Below are positions 1-8,306 of a stretch of DNA of 64,000 bases, piece after piece. This DNA is from Sphingomonas sp. (lineage in GTDB: Bacteria > Pseudomonadota > Alphaproteobacteria > Sphingomonadales > Sphingomonadaceae), in NCBI RefSeq assembly GCF_029239295.1, contig NZ_JAQZBC010000007.1, forward strand, positions 1 to 64,000, in the 5' to 3' direction. How positions within the stretch are numbered: position 1 is the stretch's first letter; each line of letters opens with the position of its first letter. Position numbers and translations under genes: made by a program. Under the pieces are notes generated by a model that saw nothing but the letters and a program-made list of their open reading frames with translations, ran no database searches and was not told where the DNA came from.

Positions 1-1335
1 GCCTCGGCCGCGTCCGCCGCGAGCGCCACCAGCGCCGCCGGGCCCGCCACGACGGCTTGCGTTGGCGTAGTCGCGCGTCGCGGTCGGCGAGTGGGTCGCT
101 TTGGGACGTGCGGGGCCGCGCTGCTGCCGGGGACGATCCTCGCGCGGAGCGGGATCGTTGCCAATTGCCTTGATCCGGGCCGCCTTCAACACATCGGCGC
201 GCTTCATGAAGTCCGCCGGAAGTGCACGTACCGGCACCTTCTGGCGAGTCAGCTTCTCGATGTCCTTGAGGTACGGACGCTCGTCATCAGCGCAGAACGA
301 GATGGCGATGCCGCTGGCGCCCGCGCGGGCGGTGCGGCCGATGCGGTGAACATATTGTTCCGGCACGTTCGGCAGCTCGAAGTTGAAGACGTGGCTGACG
401 CCTGAGATATCGATGCCGCGGGCGGCAATATCGGTCGCGACCAGGATCGGCACTTCGCCGCTCTTGAAGGCGGCAAGCGCGCGCTCGCGCTGCGGCTGGC
501 TCTTGTTGCCGTGGATCGCGTTCGAAGCGATGCCGTTGCCGGCGAGCAGCTTCACGACGCGGTCGGCGCCGTGCTTCGTACGGGTGAAGACCAGCGCGCG
601 ATCGACCTTCTCTTCCTGGATCAGGATGGTGAGCAGCGCCTGCTTTTCCGCCTGGTTGACCAGCACTACCTGCTGATCGACGCGCTCGGCTGTTGTCGAC
701 GCCGGAACGACCGAGACGGTCTGCGGATCATTGAGGAACTGGTCGGCCAGTTCGCGGATCGACGAGGGCATGGTGGCCGAGAAGAACAGCGTCTGGCGAC
801 GGCGCGGGACCATCCGAACGATCTTCTTCAGCGCGTGGATGAAGCCTAGATCCATCATCTGGTCCGCTTCGTCGAGCACGAGGATTTCCAGCATCGTCAG
901 GTTGCAGAAGCCCTGCTCAACCAGATCGAGCAGTCGGCCCGGGGTCGCGACCAGGATGTCGACGCCGCGCGACAGATCCTGCCGGTTCTTGTTGATGCTG
1001 GTACCGCCGAATACGGTTGCAACGCTCAGACGCGAATGGCGGGCGTAGAGCTTCGCATTGTCGGCGATCTGGCTGGCCAGTTCGCGCGTCGGTGCCAGCA
1101 CGAGCATGCGGACGTGCGTCGGCAAGACCCGCTTCTCGCTGCCGACGAGCCGCTGGATCGAGGGAAGGACGAAAGCGGCGGTCTTGCCAGTGCCGGTCTG
1201 GGCGATGCCCAGAAGGTCGCGGCCGGTGAGAACCGTCGGAATGGCATCGCGCTGGATCGGCGTCGGAGTCTCATAGCCCTTCGCTTCAAGCGCGCGGACG
1301 AGCGGCTCGGCGAGACCGAGATCGGAAAATGACAT
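1..1335 (-). CDS. rhlE: DEAD-box RNA helicase, RhlE-like (C-terminus cut by window edge)
   Basis: ATP-dependent RNA helicase acting in ribosome assembly or mRNA decay in the cytoplasm. The 445 visible codons run from ATG at 1335 to the left edge, so the stop lies outside. Seen in order: Q-motif PTPIQ (residues 24-28), Walker A AQTGTGKT (45-52), PTRELA, TPGR, the DEAD box (155-158), SAT (186-188), and HRIGRTAR in the second RecA fold. The tail after about residue 385 is rich in Arg, Gly and Pro, like the RNA-binding tails of RhlE proteins. The ribosome site is weak (AGG about 10 bases upstream in an A/T-rich stretch), which may fit cold or structure-dependent translation. RhlE is inferred from overall pattern; a related DEAD subgroup is possible. 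Confidence 0.93.
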   Translation of the reverse strand, partial: MSFSDLGLAEPLVRALEAKGYETPTPIQRDAIPTVLTGRDLLGIAQTGTGKTAAFVLPSIQRLVGSEKRVLPTHVRMLVLAPTRELASQIADNAKLYARHSRLSVATVFGGTSINKNRQDLSRGVDILVATPGRLLDLVEQGFCNLTMLEILVLDEADQMMDLGFIHALKKIVRMVPRRRQTLFFSATMPSSIRELADQFLNDPQTVSVVPASTTAERVDQQVVLVNQAEKQALLTILIQEEKVDRALVFTRTKHGADRVVKLLAGNGIASNAIHGNKSQPQRERALAAFKSGEVPILVATDIAARGIDISGVSHVFNFELPNVPEQYVHRIGRTARAGASGIAISFCADDERPYLKDIEKLTRQKVPVRALPADFMKRADVLKAARIKAIGNDPAPREDRPRQQRGPARPKATHSPTATRDYANASRRGGPGGAGGARGGRGRG

Positions 1336-1645
1336 GAATAAACCTATGAATAGTCGCAGCCCGCAACATCAAAGATGCGCAGGAAACGGGGGAAAATAGA
1401 CACCCCGCGTGACTTGGGAAGCCGGTTCGATCGACCGAGACGGAGCCTGGGCACGAAGCCCGATCACGCTGCATACGTCTCGATTGGTGGCAAATGCAGG
1501 CCAGAGGCGGAAAAGTCAAGTATCAGCATTCGAGCGGCTGACGATGCCCGCGTCTGCATTGGCCGACGGCGGATGCTTTACCTAGTCCTAACCGTTGTTA
1601 GGTCACTGGTACCTCATGGGTTCTGGTTCATTCCCGCACGCGCCG
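1336..1645. other. Intergenic region between divergent genes
   Basis: About 310 bases separating the leftward helicase from the rightward small membrane protein. I see no RNA gene and no convincing coding frame. It holds an inverted repeat (listed separately) near its right end and must contain promoters for both directions, but no sigma-70-like pair stands out. Possible in-frame upstream starts for the next gene lie at 1595 and 1616. Confidence 0.5.
1587..1602. promoter_or_regulatory. Perfect inverted repeat CCTAAC-N4-GTTAGG
   Basis: Six-base arms (1587-1592 and 1597-1602) around CGTT, about 45 bases before the likely start of the small membrane protein and chemoreceptor pair. The position suits an operator or a small RNA hairpin near the transcription start. 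The match is exact; the function is inferred. Confidence 0.35.
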
Positions 1646-1933
1646 GTGCGATGTAGTTTAAGCGTCGTTGCAGCGCAGATCGCAATTGCGGTCGTCGCGC
1701 TCGGGACGCTTGCGTTGGCGCCGCCTTTGCACGGGAACATGATGTTGATCCCGCTACGGCCGGGTCTGCCCGCTGCGCGCATTGCGCTAGCAGCGGATGC
1801 ACGTCTGCTCGCGGCGGGGCCGGGCGGCGGCGTGATCGTGCGGGGGGATCGTGACGCGCTGTTCTGGCCGCTTCTGCGGGCCGGCGTGCTGACGATGGCC
1901 GCGCCGGCGGCGCTCTGTGGGGGGCGGGCATGA
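1646..1933 (+). CDS. Small single-pass membrane protein, unknown function
   Basis: About 95 residues. A strongly hydrophobic segment near the N-terminus (from SLSVVAAQ, about 20 residues) should be a membrane anchor or signal; the rest is Ala/Gly-rich with a short polar tail. The GTG at 1646 puts the hydrophobic segment right after two or three residues; ATG at 1616 or the TTG-type start at 1595 would lengthen the N-terminus, and none has a good ribosome site. Its stop overlaps the chemoreceptor start (ATGATGA around 1930-1933), so the two are translationally coupled and probably work together. I do not recognise a named family. Confidence 0.6.
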   Translation: MRCSLSVVAAQIAIAVVALGTLALAPPLHGNMMLIPLRPGLPAARIALAADARLLAAGPGGGVIVRGDRDALFWPLLRAGVLTMAAPAALCGGRA

Positions 1934-3474
1934 TGACATCGCTCGATACCCTGCGGATGCGCGGGGTTCGCGTGGTGGTGGGTGTAGGCTGGTTGTGCCT
2001 GCCGCTGCTGCTGATCTGGGGCGTAGCGATGAACGCGCCCGGTACGGTCCTCGCGATTGCCGCGGCGGCGGTGGTGAACATCATCCCCACCATCATGGCG
2101 CTGAGAGGCCGGCATGATCTGGCCGCGCGAATGAGCTGCGGCGTGGTGGCAGCGGCGATGCCGGCGATCTACGTTTACCTGCTCGCGGGTTCGGCGTGGC
2201 AGATGGACGCGCACATGTACTTTTTCGTCGCCCTGGCGGTGATTGCGGTGCTGTGTGACTGGCGGCCGCTGGCGTTGGCATCGGGGCTGATCGCCCTTCA
2301 CCACCTGGTGCTGTCCTACGTGCTGCCGGGATGGGTGTTCGAGAATGGAGGCGCGCTGCATCGCGTGCTTTTCCATGCACTTGCGGTGGTGCTGGAGTTT
2401 GCGGCGCTGACCTATTTGACGACGCGGTTGCGCGTCCTGATCGTGGCGCAGGATGCGGCGCGTGAGGAGGGCGAGCGACTGATCCGCGTGGCGGAGGCCG
2501 AAAGAGGCAGGGCGATCGCGGCCCTTGCCGCCGCACAAGCGGCCGAGGAGCGGTCACAATCGGAGCGGGAGCGGAGAGAAGCGGCCGAATCCCGAATCGA
2601 GGGCGAACGCCGCGCTGCGTTGATGGCGCTGGCGGATGATTTCGAGCGGTCGGTCGCCGGTGTCGCCGTTGCGATCGAGGGTGCGGCGGCGACGCTGGAA
2701 GGGTCGTCGGCAACGCTGACCCGGATCGCGGCGGAAGCGGGGCGGCAGGCCAGCGAAGTGGCGGTCGGCGCGTATCAGGCGGCGGGCGCGACGCAGGATG
2801 TCGCGGACGCCGTTCAGCGACTGACCGATTCGATCGGCGGGATCGCCGAAAGCGCCAATGCGCAGGCGATGCTGACTGGCGACGTTCAGCGCAATGCTGA
2901 ACATGGCAAGATTGCCGTGCTGGATCTGGCGGCGCGCGCCGGTGACATCAACGGTCTGGTTGCCGAGATCCACGAGATTGCGACGCGCACCAACCTGCTG
3001 GCGCTGAACGCCACGATCGAGGCGGCACGCGCCGGTGAGGCCGGGCGCGGGTTTGCGGTGGTGGCCGGCGAAGTAAAGCAGCTGGCCGGCGGGACGGCGC
3101 GCGCCAGCGAGAAGATCGTGTCGCTGATCGGCAGCGTTCGCCACGGGGTTCATTCTACCGAGGCCAGTATCGTTGGCGCGGCGGATGCGGTGTCGCGCGT
3201 CGCCGCCGCGGCGGACGACATCAAGAGCGCTGTCTCCGGCCAGCGCGGTGTCGCCGCGCAGATCGAGCGCACGGCGCACGAGGCTGCGCGCGGGGTCGAC
3301 ATGATCGAACAGCGGATCGCGCAGGTAGCGGAGGCCGCGAATGAGGCCGACGTGCTGTCCCGGCAGGTCCGTGAGGCGGCCGGAGCGCTGTCGGACCATG
3401 CCCGGCGCCTTAGACGAAGCACCGATGGCTTCGTGGAACAGCTGCGTACTGGCGAGCAATCGATCGCCGCCTGA
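1930..3474 (+). CDS. Methyl-accepting chemotaxis protein with membrane-embedded sensor
   Basis: 514-residue chemoreceptor that would signal to CheA/CheW. The first ~167 residues hold about six hydrophobic segments (around 14-34, 38-58, 68-88, 95-111, 114-134 and 146-165) with only short loops, so there is no periplasmic ligand domain. A charged coiled coil (about 175-235) follows directly, with no recognisable HAMP. The signalling tip is clear at 347-386 ([20 protein letters not shown] then [15 protein letters not shown]). No CheR/CheB tethering pentapeptide at the C-terminus. The architecture suggests sensing within the membrane or of a membrane state. Coupled to the small membrane protein upstream; a strong hairpin follows the stop. 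Confidence 0.92.
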   Translation: MMTSLDTLRMRGVRVVVGVGWLCLPLLLIWGVAMNAPGTVLAIAAAAVVNIIPTIMALRGRHDLAARMSCGVVAAAMPAIYVYLLAGSAWQMDAHMYFFVALAVIAVLCDWRPLALASGLIALHHLVLSYVLPGWVFENGGALHRVLFHALAVVLEFAALTYLTTRLRVLIVAQDAAREEGERLIRVAEAERGRAIAALAAAQAAEERSQSERERREAAESRIEGERRAALMALADDFERSVAGVAVAIEGAAATLEGSSATLTRIAAEAGRQASEVAVGAYQAAGATQDVADAVQRLTDSIGGIAESANAQAMLTGDVQRNAEHGKIAVLDLAARAGDINGLVAEIHEIATRTNLLALNATIEAARAGEAGRGFAVVAGEVKQLAGGTARASEKIVSLIGSVRHGVHSTEASIVGAADAVSRVAAAADDIKSAVSGQRGVAAQIERTAHEAARGVDMIEQRIAQVAEAANEADVLSRQVREAAGALSDHARRLRRSTDGFVEQLRTGEQSIAA

Positions 3475-3480
3475 ATCACG

Positions 3481-3512
3481 ACGCCCCTCCCGCCGGGTGG
3501 CGGAAGGGGCGT
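3481..3512. terminator. Bidirectional hairpin terminator
   Basis: 14-base arms 3481-3494 and 3499-3512 with one mismatch around loop GGGT, between the convergent chemoreceptor (stop 3474) and acyl-CoA dehydrogenase (stop 3538). No long T-run on either side, but the stem is very stable. Confidence 0.8.
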
Positions 3513-3537
3513 TCGATGGTCGATCAGTCCGGCAGGC

Positions 3538-4692
3538 TTAGAGCTTGCGACCGATCACTTCCTTCATGATCTCGTTTGTGCCGCCGTAGATCCGGCTGAC
3601 ACGCGCGCCGCGCCACATCTTGGCGATCGGATATTCGTTCATATAGCCAGCGCCACCGTGCAGCTGGAGGCACTTGTCCATGACCTCCCACTGAAGATCG
3701 GTGTGCCAAAGCTTGGCCGCGGCGCCTTCCTCGTTGGTCAGCTCACCCTTCAGGTGGCGCTGGATTGCCCAGTCGAGGTGCGCCCAGCCGACCTGCAGCT
3801 TCGCCTTGAGATCAGCCAAGACGAACTTGGTGTTCTGGAAATCGAACACCGTGCCCTTGAACGCCTTGCGCTCCTTCACGAAAGCGACGGTGTCGTCGAA
3901 CGCCTTCTGCGACGAGGCCATGGTGCTGACGGCGATCGATAGACGTTCCTGCGGCAGCTGGCTCATCAGATAGATGAAGCCCATGCCCTCTTCGCCGAGG
4001 CAATTGGTGATCGGCACGCGCACGTCCTCGAAGAACAGCTCCGAGGTGTCGGCGGCGTCCTGACCGATCTTGTCGAGCTTGCGCCCCTTGCTGAAGCCCT
4101 CGCGATCACTCTCAACGAGGATGATCGACATGCCCTTATAGGCGGGCTGCGCATCGGGATCGGTCTTCGCGACGACCAGCGTCAGATCGGTGTTCTGACC
4201 GTTGGTGATATACGTCTTGGAGCCGTTGATGACGTAGTGATTGCCGTCCTTCTTCGCAGTCGTGCGGATCGACTGAAGATCGCTGCCGGTGCCCGGTTCG
4301 GTCATCGCGATCGCGGTGATCACGTCGCCCGACACCATCTTGGGCAGCCATTCCTTCTTCTGCTCCTCGGAGCCGTAGGTTTCCATGTAACCGGCGACGA
4401 TGTCCGACTGGAGCGAGAAGCCGGCGGGAACGCCCGAATAGGCCATTTCCTCATCGACGATGGCATTATATCCGAAGTCGAGACCCAGGCCGCCGTACTC
4501 CTCCGGCACGGTCGGGCAGAGCATGCCGACCTCGCCGGCCTTCTGCCAGAAGGCCTTGGGAACAAGGCGATCCTTTTCCCATTGATCCGCGTGCGGCACG
4601 CCTTCCTTGGCCAGGAAGCTGCGCACGGTCTGGCGGAACGCTTCGTGATCCTCGTTGTACGCGAAACGGCCCGCAATCTGGTCGAGCGACAT
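3538..4692 (-). CDS. Acyl-CoA dehydrogenase, long-chain/isovaleryl-type active site
   Basis: FAD enzyme of 384 residues oxidising acyl-CoA to the 2-enoyl-CoA, as in fatty-acid or branched-chain degradation. Family signatures: AMTEPGTGSDLQ (about 129-140) at the FAD/substrate site, QLHGGAGYMNEYPIAK and the C-terminal IYGGTNEIMKE. Glycine (G370) sits where medium-chain enzymes carry their catalytic Glu; instead Glu249 in LPQERL matches the catalytic base of long-chain and isovaleryl-CoA dehydrogenases. Good ribosome site (GGAGAGG) before ATG 4692. It stands alone, without a beta-oxidation operon, so the exact substrate is open. Confidence 0.93.
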   Translation of the reverse strand: MSLDQIAGRFAYNEDHEAFRQTVRSFLAKEGVPHADQWEKDRLVPKAFWQKAGEVGMLCPTVPEEYGGLGLDFGYNAIVDEEMAYSGVPAGFSLQSDIVAGYMETYGSEEQKKEWLPKMVSGDVITAIAMTEPGTGSDLQSIRTTAKKDGNHYVINGSKTYITNGQNTDLTLVVAKTDPDAQPAYKGMSIILVESDREGFSKGRKLDKIGQDAADTSELFFEDVRVPITNCLGEEGMGFIYLMSQLPQERLSIAVSTMASSQKAFDDTVAFVKERKAFKGTVFDFQNTKFVLADLKAKLQVGWAHLDWAIQRHLKGELTNEEGAAAKLWHTDLQWEVMDKCLQLHGGAGYMNEYPIAKMWRGARVSRIYGGTNEIMKEVIGRKL

Positions 4693-4775
4693 TCGAAACC
4701 TCTCCGGAAATTTACTGCACTGCTTGTCGCCAGCGCGGCTGGATGGGTCAAGTAACTTTTGTTATGGTGAGGGGG

Positions 4776-5204
4776 TCACTGCGGCCGATCGCAGCGATTG
4801 ACCAGCGCCTTAGCGCGCGCTGCATTGAGGCCGCCACGATGCGCTGCACAGGGCCGCCCATCAGGGCCGATCGCGACCGCGAAGGGGAGGCCGGGCGTGC
4901 GGGCGAGCAGATCCTTGCGCGCTGCCGTCATGACCGCTGGCTCGGGTATCCAGCGGCGGTGCTGTGGTACGCGCGCCACCATGCGATGGCTGTTCCGGCT
5001 GTCATCGACCAGCATCACGCGAACGGCGAACGGCCCCGCTGCGCGAGCAATGTCTTCGAGTACCGCCAGTTCGGCATGACAGGGCGCACACCAGCTCGCC
5101 ACCAGCAGCAGCACGCTGCTCTTCGGAATCTGCTTGCCCCGCCGCCGGAGAAGCCGAGCACGCGATCGCAGCCGCGATGGCGGCAATCCCATGCTTCGTC
5201 GCAT
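4776..5204 (-). CDS. Thioredoxin-like protein with WCAPC motif (likely N-terminal frameshift)
   Basis: The open frame gives 142 residues with a thioredoxin fold start and the redox motif WCAPC (about residues 38-42), plus a later cis-Pro-like segment (TPGLPFAVAI). Its present N-terminus is Arg-rich and looks unnatural. In another frame, ATG 5226 opens a good signal peptide (KHGIAAIAAAIACSASPAAG). Removing one base from the four-C run at 5137-5140 would join the two frames as ...SPAAGKQIPKSS..., placing WCAPC soon after the signal peptide. So this is either a real pseudogene-like frameshift or a homopolymer sequencing error; the intact product would be an exported TlpA/thioredoxin-type thiol protein. 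Substrate unknown. Confidence 0.7.
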   Translation of the reverse strand: MRRSMGLPPSRLRSRARLLRRRGKQIPKSSVLLLVASWCAPCHAELAVLEDIARAAGPFAVRVMLVDDSRNSHRMVARVPQHRRWIPEPAVMTAARKDLLARTPGLPFAVAIGPDGRPCAAHRGGLNAARAKALVNRCDRPQ

Positions 5205-5258
5205 CTCGACACCGGTTTGCAAACATGGTTCTTCTGCCGCCATTAGGGGGGATGTAAC

Positions 5259-7190
5259 ATGCTGTATCTGCTGGCCTTGCTGGCTGCCGGTCAAGCGGCG
5301 GCACCAGCCGCGACCGGGGCGACCAGCCTGCAACAACGATTTGACGCTGCCACCCTGGCCGCCGCTACGCCGGCCAAGTGCCAGGAGGCGATCGCAGGCT
5401 TCGAGGCGATCGAGCAATCGGGAGCCGCGCAGCGTAACGGGCTGGTCCGTTCCGCTTCTGATGTGCGCAAGGGCCGCTGCCTGGTGGTGGTCGGCCGCGA
5501 TGCAGAGGGGGAGGCGGCGATCAGGCGCGGTCTGCCGCAGCTGCAGGCACGGGGCGCTGACTTCGACGCTGACGTGCGCGATGCCTATATCATGCTGGGG
5601 CAAGTGGCTCTTCGGCGGTCAGACAACGACGCGGCCGTCGCCGAATTTCAGCGAGCGCTGGAAAAATCCCAAGGTGCAGCCCGCATCTTGCCGCAGCTGA
5701 TGATGGCCCAGGCATTGATGTTCGATCGCGACGGGCGAGCGCTTCGTCACGCGGAAGCGGCGCAGGCCATCGTCACCAGCACGCCCGGGCTCAGCAAGCG
5801 TGATGTCGCGCGCGTGCAGACCATCTATGCCCGCGTCTTGCTGAACGAACGGCGCGACAAGGAAGCCTATGACGTGCTGCGAGACAGCCTGGCCAAGCAG
5901 GGCGGGCTGGGCATGAAGGTGTCGCTGGATGACATCGCAACCCGTTCCGATCTGGCGATCGCCGCGCTCCGCAACAACGATGTTGAAGCGGCACGCCGCT
6001 ACCTCGTGTACACAGGGGCAGGCCGCATGAAGGATGCACCGTTCCGAACGGCGGTGGAAATGGAGCCGCCGACCTGCAATCCTGCCGCTGGCATAAAGCC
6101 AGAGGATGTCACGATCGTCGAATTCACGCTTCATGACGACGGGCATGTTTCCGACGTGACGCCGATCTACACCACCGGCGGTCGAGCCAGCGCGATCGCC
6201 TTCGCCGAGGCCGTGCGTGGTTGGTCGTGGAAAGCCGAGGATGCGAAAGCAATCCCGCTGTTCTTCCGCGCCTCAACCCGGATCGAACTGCGCTGCATTA
6301 GCACGTCCGAGCGTCCGTCGATCTATGCTCCTTCGCGTGAGGCCATGGCAGCATGGTTCGAGAGCCGTGGCCTGAGCCGTGCTGACTGGGCCGACCTGCC
6401 CGAGGCGCGCGCGCTGCCGCTGCAACGCGCGGCGGCAAATGAAGGCGGCCCTGCCGGACTGAGAGGCATGTTGGCCGTCGCGCTCAGCCCCTTGGTGGAC
6501 CAGAAGGAGCGCGAGGCAATGCGGGATCAGGCGCGAGCGCGCGCCGCGGAACTCGGCGCGCCACCGGCCGCACAGGTGCTGCTGGCCAGCATTGAGACCA
6601 AAAGTTATGTCGGCACCAGCTACCGCGAGGCGAAGCGTGAAGCCTTGGCCCAGCCCGATGTGGCGGCCGACCCGGTCGCCGCGGCGACGCTGCGACTGGC
6701 CATTGTGGCGCCGCGGTACAAGGCCAAGCCGCCCGCGGATGCCCTCCCGTTGCTCGAAGCGGTGGTCACCGGCCCACTTCCTGTAAGCCACCCCTTGAAG
6801 GTGGCGGCGCTGCTGCAGAAGGCAAATGTCCTGGCGGAAGCGGGTGATTATGCCGGGGCGCAGGCAGCATTTCGGCAAACTGGGCTGACGGCGGAGCAAT
6901 GCTCCTTGTTAGGCCTGACGCCCGCGACGACACGCCATGGCGGCGGCAGTTCGGACTATCCTGACGCTGCGGTCCGGCACGGCTTCGAAGGGTGGGTGCG
7001 CGCGGAGTTCGACGTTACGGCAGACGGACGCACGGCGACGCAGCGGGCAGTCGCGGCCTACCCGCCGTTCATCTTCAACGATGCCGCAATCGGCGTGGTG
7101 CGGGGCGCGCGGTTTACCAGCAGCTACCGCCCGGAGGGCGCGCTCGCCTGTTCGGGGCAGCAGCGTTCGATCGTATTCAAGATGCCGTGA
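5259..7190 (+). CDS. Secreted repeat protein with TonB-C-like domains
   Basis: 643 residues. A short hydrophobic N-terminus (LYLLALLAAGQAAAPA) looks like a signal peptide. Residues about 40-240 are helical and TPR-like. Two segments resemble the TonB C-terminal fold: one at about 280-350 (TIVEFTLHDDGHVSDVTPIY..., RGWSWKAED) and one at the end (YPDAAVRHGFEGWVRAEFDV, then FNDAAIGVVRGARF). Sphingomonads carry many such periplasmic proteins. It has no proline-rich linker or membrane anchor of a true TonB, so energy transduction to outer-membrane receptors is doubtful. Start chosen at ATG 5259 after GGGGGATGTAAC. Divergent from the thioredoxin-like gene. Confidence 0.75.
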   Translation: MLYLLALLAAGQAAAPAATGATSLQQRFDAATLAAATPAKCQEAIAGFEAIEQSGAAQRNGLVRSASDVRKGRCLVVVGRDAEGEAAIRRGLPQLQARGADFDADVRDAYIMLGQVALRRSDNDAAVAEFQRALEKSQGAARILPQLMMAQALMFDRDGRALRHAEAAQAIVTSTPGLSKRDVARVQTIYARVLLNERRDKEAYDVLRDSLAKQGGLGMKVSLDDIATRSDLAIAALRNNDVEAARRYLVYTGAGRMKDAPFRTAVEMEPPTCNPAAGIKPEDVTIVEFTLHDDGHVSDVTPIYTTGGRASAIAFAEAVRGWSWKAEDAKAIPLFFRASTRIELRCISTSERPSIYAPSREAMAAWFESRGLSRADWADLPEARALPLQRAAANEGGPAGLRGMLAVALSPLVDQKEREAMRDQARARAAELGAPPAAQVLLASIETKSYVGTSYREAKREALAQPDVAADPVAAATLRLAIVAPRYKAKPPADALPLLEAVVTGPLPVSHPLKVAALLQKANVLAEAGDYAGAQAAFRQTGLTAEQCSLLGLTPATTRHGGGSSDYPDAAVRHGFEGWVRAEFDVTADGRTATQRAVAAYPPFIFNDAAIGVVRGARFTSSYRPEGALACSGQQRSIVFKMP

Positions 7191-7254
7191 TCGACCGCTC
7201 TCGACTTGATCGGCGACGCGCGCCTATGCCGGACGGCTGAAAGAGAGGTGACGG

Positions 7255-8259
7255 ATGAAACTAGCGAGTTTGAAGCATGGCCGTGACGGCAAGCTCGTCG
7301 TGGTATCGAACGATCTCGCCTGGTGCGCCGATGCCGGCCATATCGCGCCAACGCTGCAGGCGGCGCTGGACGATTGGGACCGGGTGTCGATCGACCTCCA
7401 ACTGCTGGCGACCGATCTGGAGCATGAGGTGATCCCGCGGCTGCGTTTCCATGAGCATGAGGCTGCCTCGCCGCTGCCACGTGCTTATCAATGGGCGGAT
7501 GGTTCGGCCTACGTGAACCACGTGGCGCTGGTGCGTCAGGCGCGCGGGGCGGAAATGCCAGAGACGTTCTGGCACGATCCGCTGATGTATCAGGGCGGAT
7601 CCGACGGGTTCCTGGGACCGCGTGACCCGATTCCGCTGGGCGACGAAAGCTGGGGCTGCGACCTGGAAGCCGAGGTGGTGGTCGTGACCGGCGACGTACC
7701 GATGGGCGCGAGCCGCGAGGATGCGCTGGCGGCGGTTCGGCTGGTCGGCCTGACCAACGACGTGTCGCTGCGCAACCTGATCCCCGGCGAACTCGCCAAG
7801 GGCTTCGGCTTTTTCCAGTCCAAGCCGGCGTCGGCCTTCTCACCGGTGTTCGTGACGCCCGATACGCTGGGCGACTGGTGGCAGGACGGCAAGCTGCACC
7901 GCAAGCTGATGGTCGACCTGAACGGCCAGCCGTTCGGTCGAGCCGAAGCGGGCGAGGACATGACGTTCGATTTCGGCACGCTGATCGCGCATGCGGCGAA
8001 GACGCGCGCGCTGGGTGCGGGGACGATCGTCGGGTCGGGTACCGTTTCGAACCGCGATGCCGATGGCGGGCCGGGCAAGCCGATCGCGCAAGGCGGCGTC
8101 GGCTATTCCTGCATTGCCGAAGTGCGGACGATCGAGACGATCGCGGGCGGCAAGCCGGTGACGCCGTTCCTGAAGAAGGGCGATACCGTCCGGATCTGGG
8201 CCGAGGACGACCGGCATCACCCGATCTTCGGCGTGATCGAGCAGACGGTGGGCGGCTGA
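7255..8259 (+). CDS. Fumarylacetoacetate hydrolase family protein
   Basis: 334-residue FAA-hydrolase-fold enzyme, a Mg/Mn-dependent hydrolase, decarboxylase or isomerase acting on C-C bonds next to carbonyls in aromatic or sugar-acid catabolism. The metal-binding acid pair is seen as E138-x-E140 in DLEAEVVVV, with a third acid at about D169 (LTNDVSLRN), and the conserved FGFFQSKPASAFSP stretch follows. Length and the N-terminal extension (~110 residues) match the fumarylacetoacetase-like subgroup. Ribosome site AGAGAGG before ATG 7255. No tyrosine-pathway neighbours are present, so the substrate is not fixed. Confidence 0.88.
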   Translation: MKLASLKHGRDGKLVVVSNDLAWCADAGHIAPTLQAALDDWDRVSIDLQLLATDLEHEVIPRLRFHEHEAASPLPRAYQWADGSAYVNHVALVRQARGAEMPETFWHDPLMYQGGSDGFLGPRDPIPLGDESWGCDLEAEVVVVTGDVPMGASREDALAAVRLVGLTNDVSLRNLIPGELAKGFGFFQSKPASAFSPVFVTPDTLGDWWQDGKLHRKLMVDLNGQPFGRAEAGEDMTFDFGTLIAHAAKTRALGAGTIVGSGTVSNRDADGGPGKPIAQGGVGYSCIAEVRTIETIAGGKPVTPFLKKGDTVRIWAEDDRHHPIFGVIEQTVGG

Positions 8260-8270
8260 ATGATCAGCGC

Positions 8271-8293
8271 CCGGGCGGGTTCTGCCCGCCCGG
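8271..8293. terminator. Bidirectional hairpin terminator
   Basis: Perfect 9-base arms CCGGGCGGG (8271-8279) and CCCGCCCGG (8285-8293) around TTCTG, between the convergent FAA hydrolase and thioesterase genes. Confidence 0.75.
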
Positions 8294-8306
8294 ATTGTCG
8301 ACGGGA

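Noticed and set aside
1400..1480. tRNA-like stretch with GGTTCGA
   Set aside because: No acceptor or anticodon stems can be formed around it.
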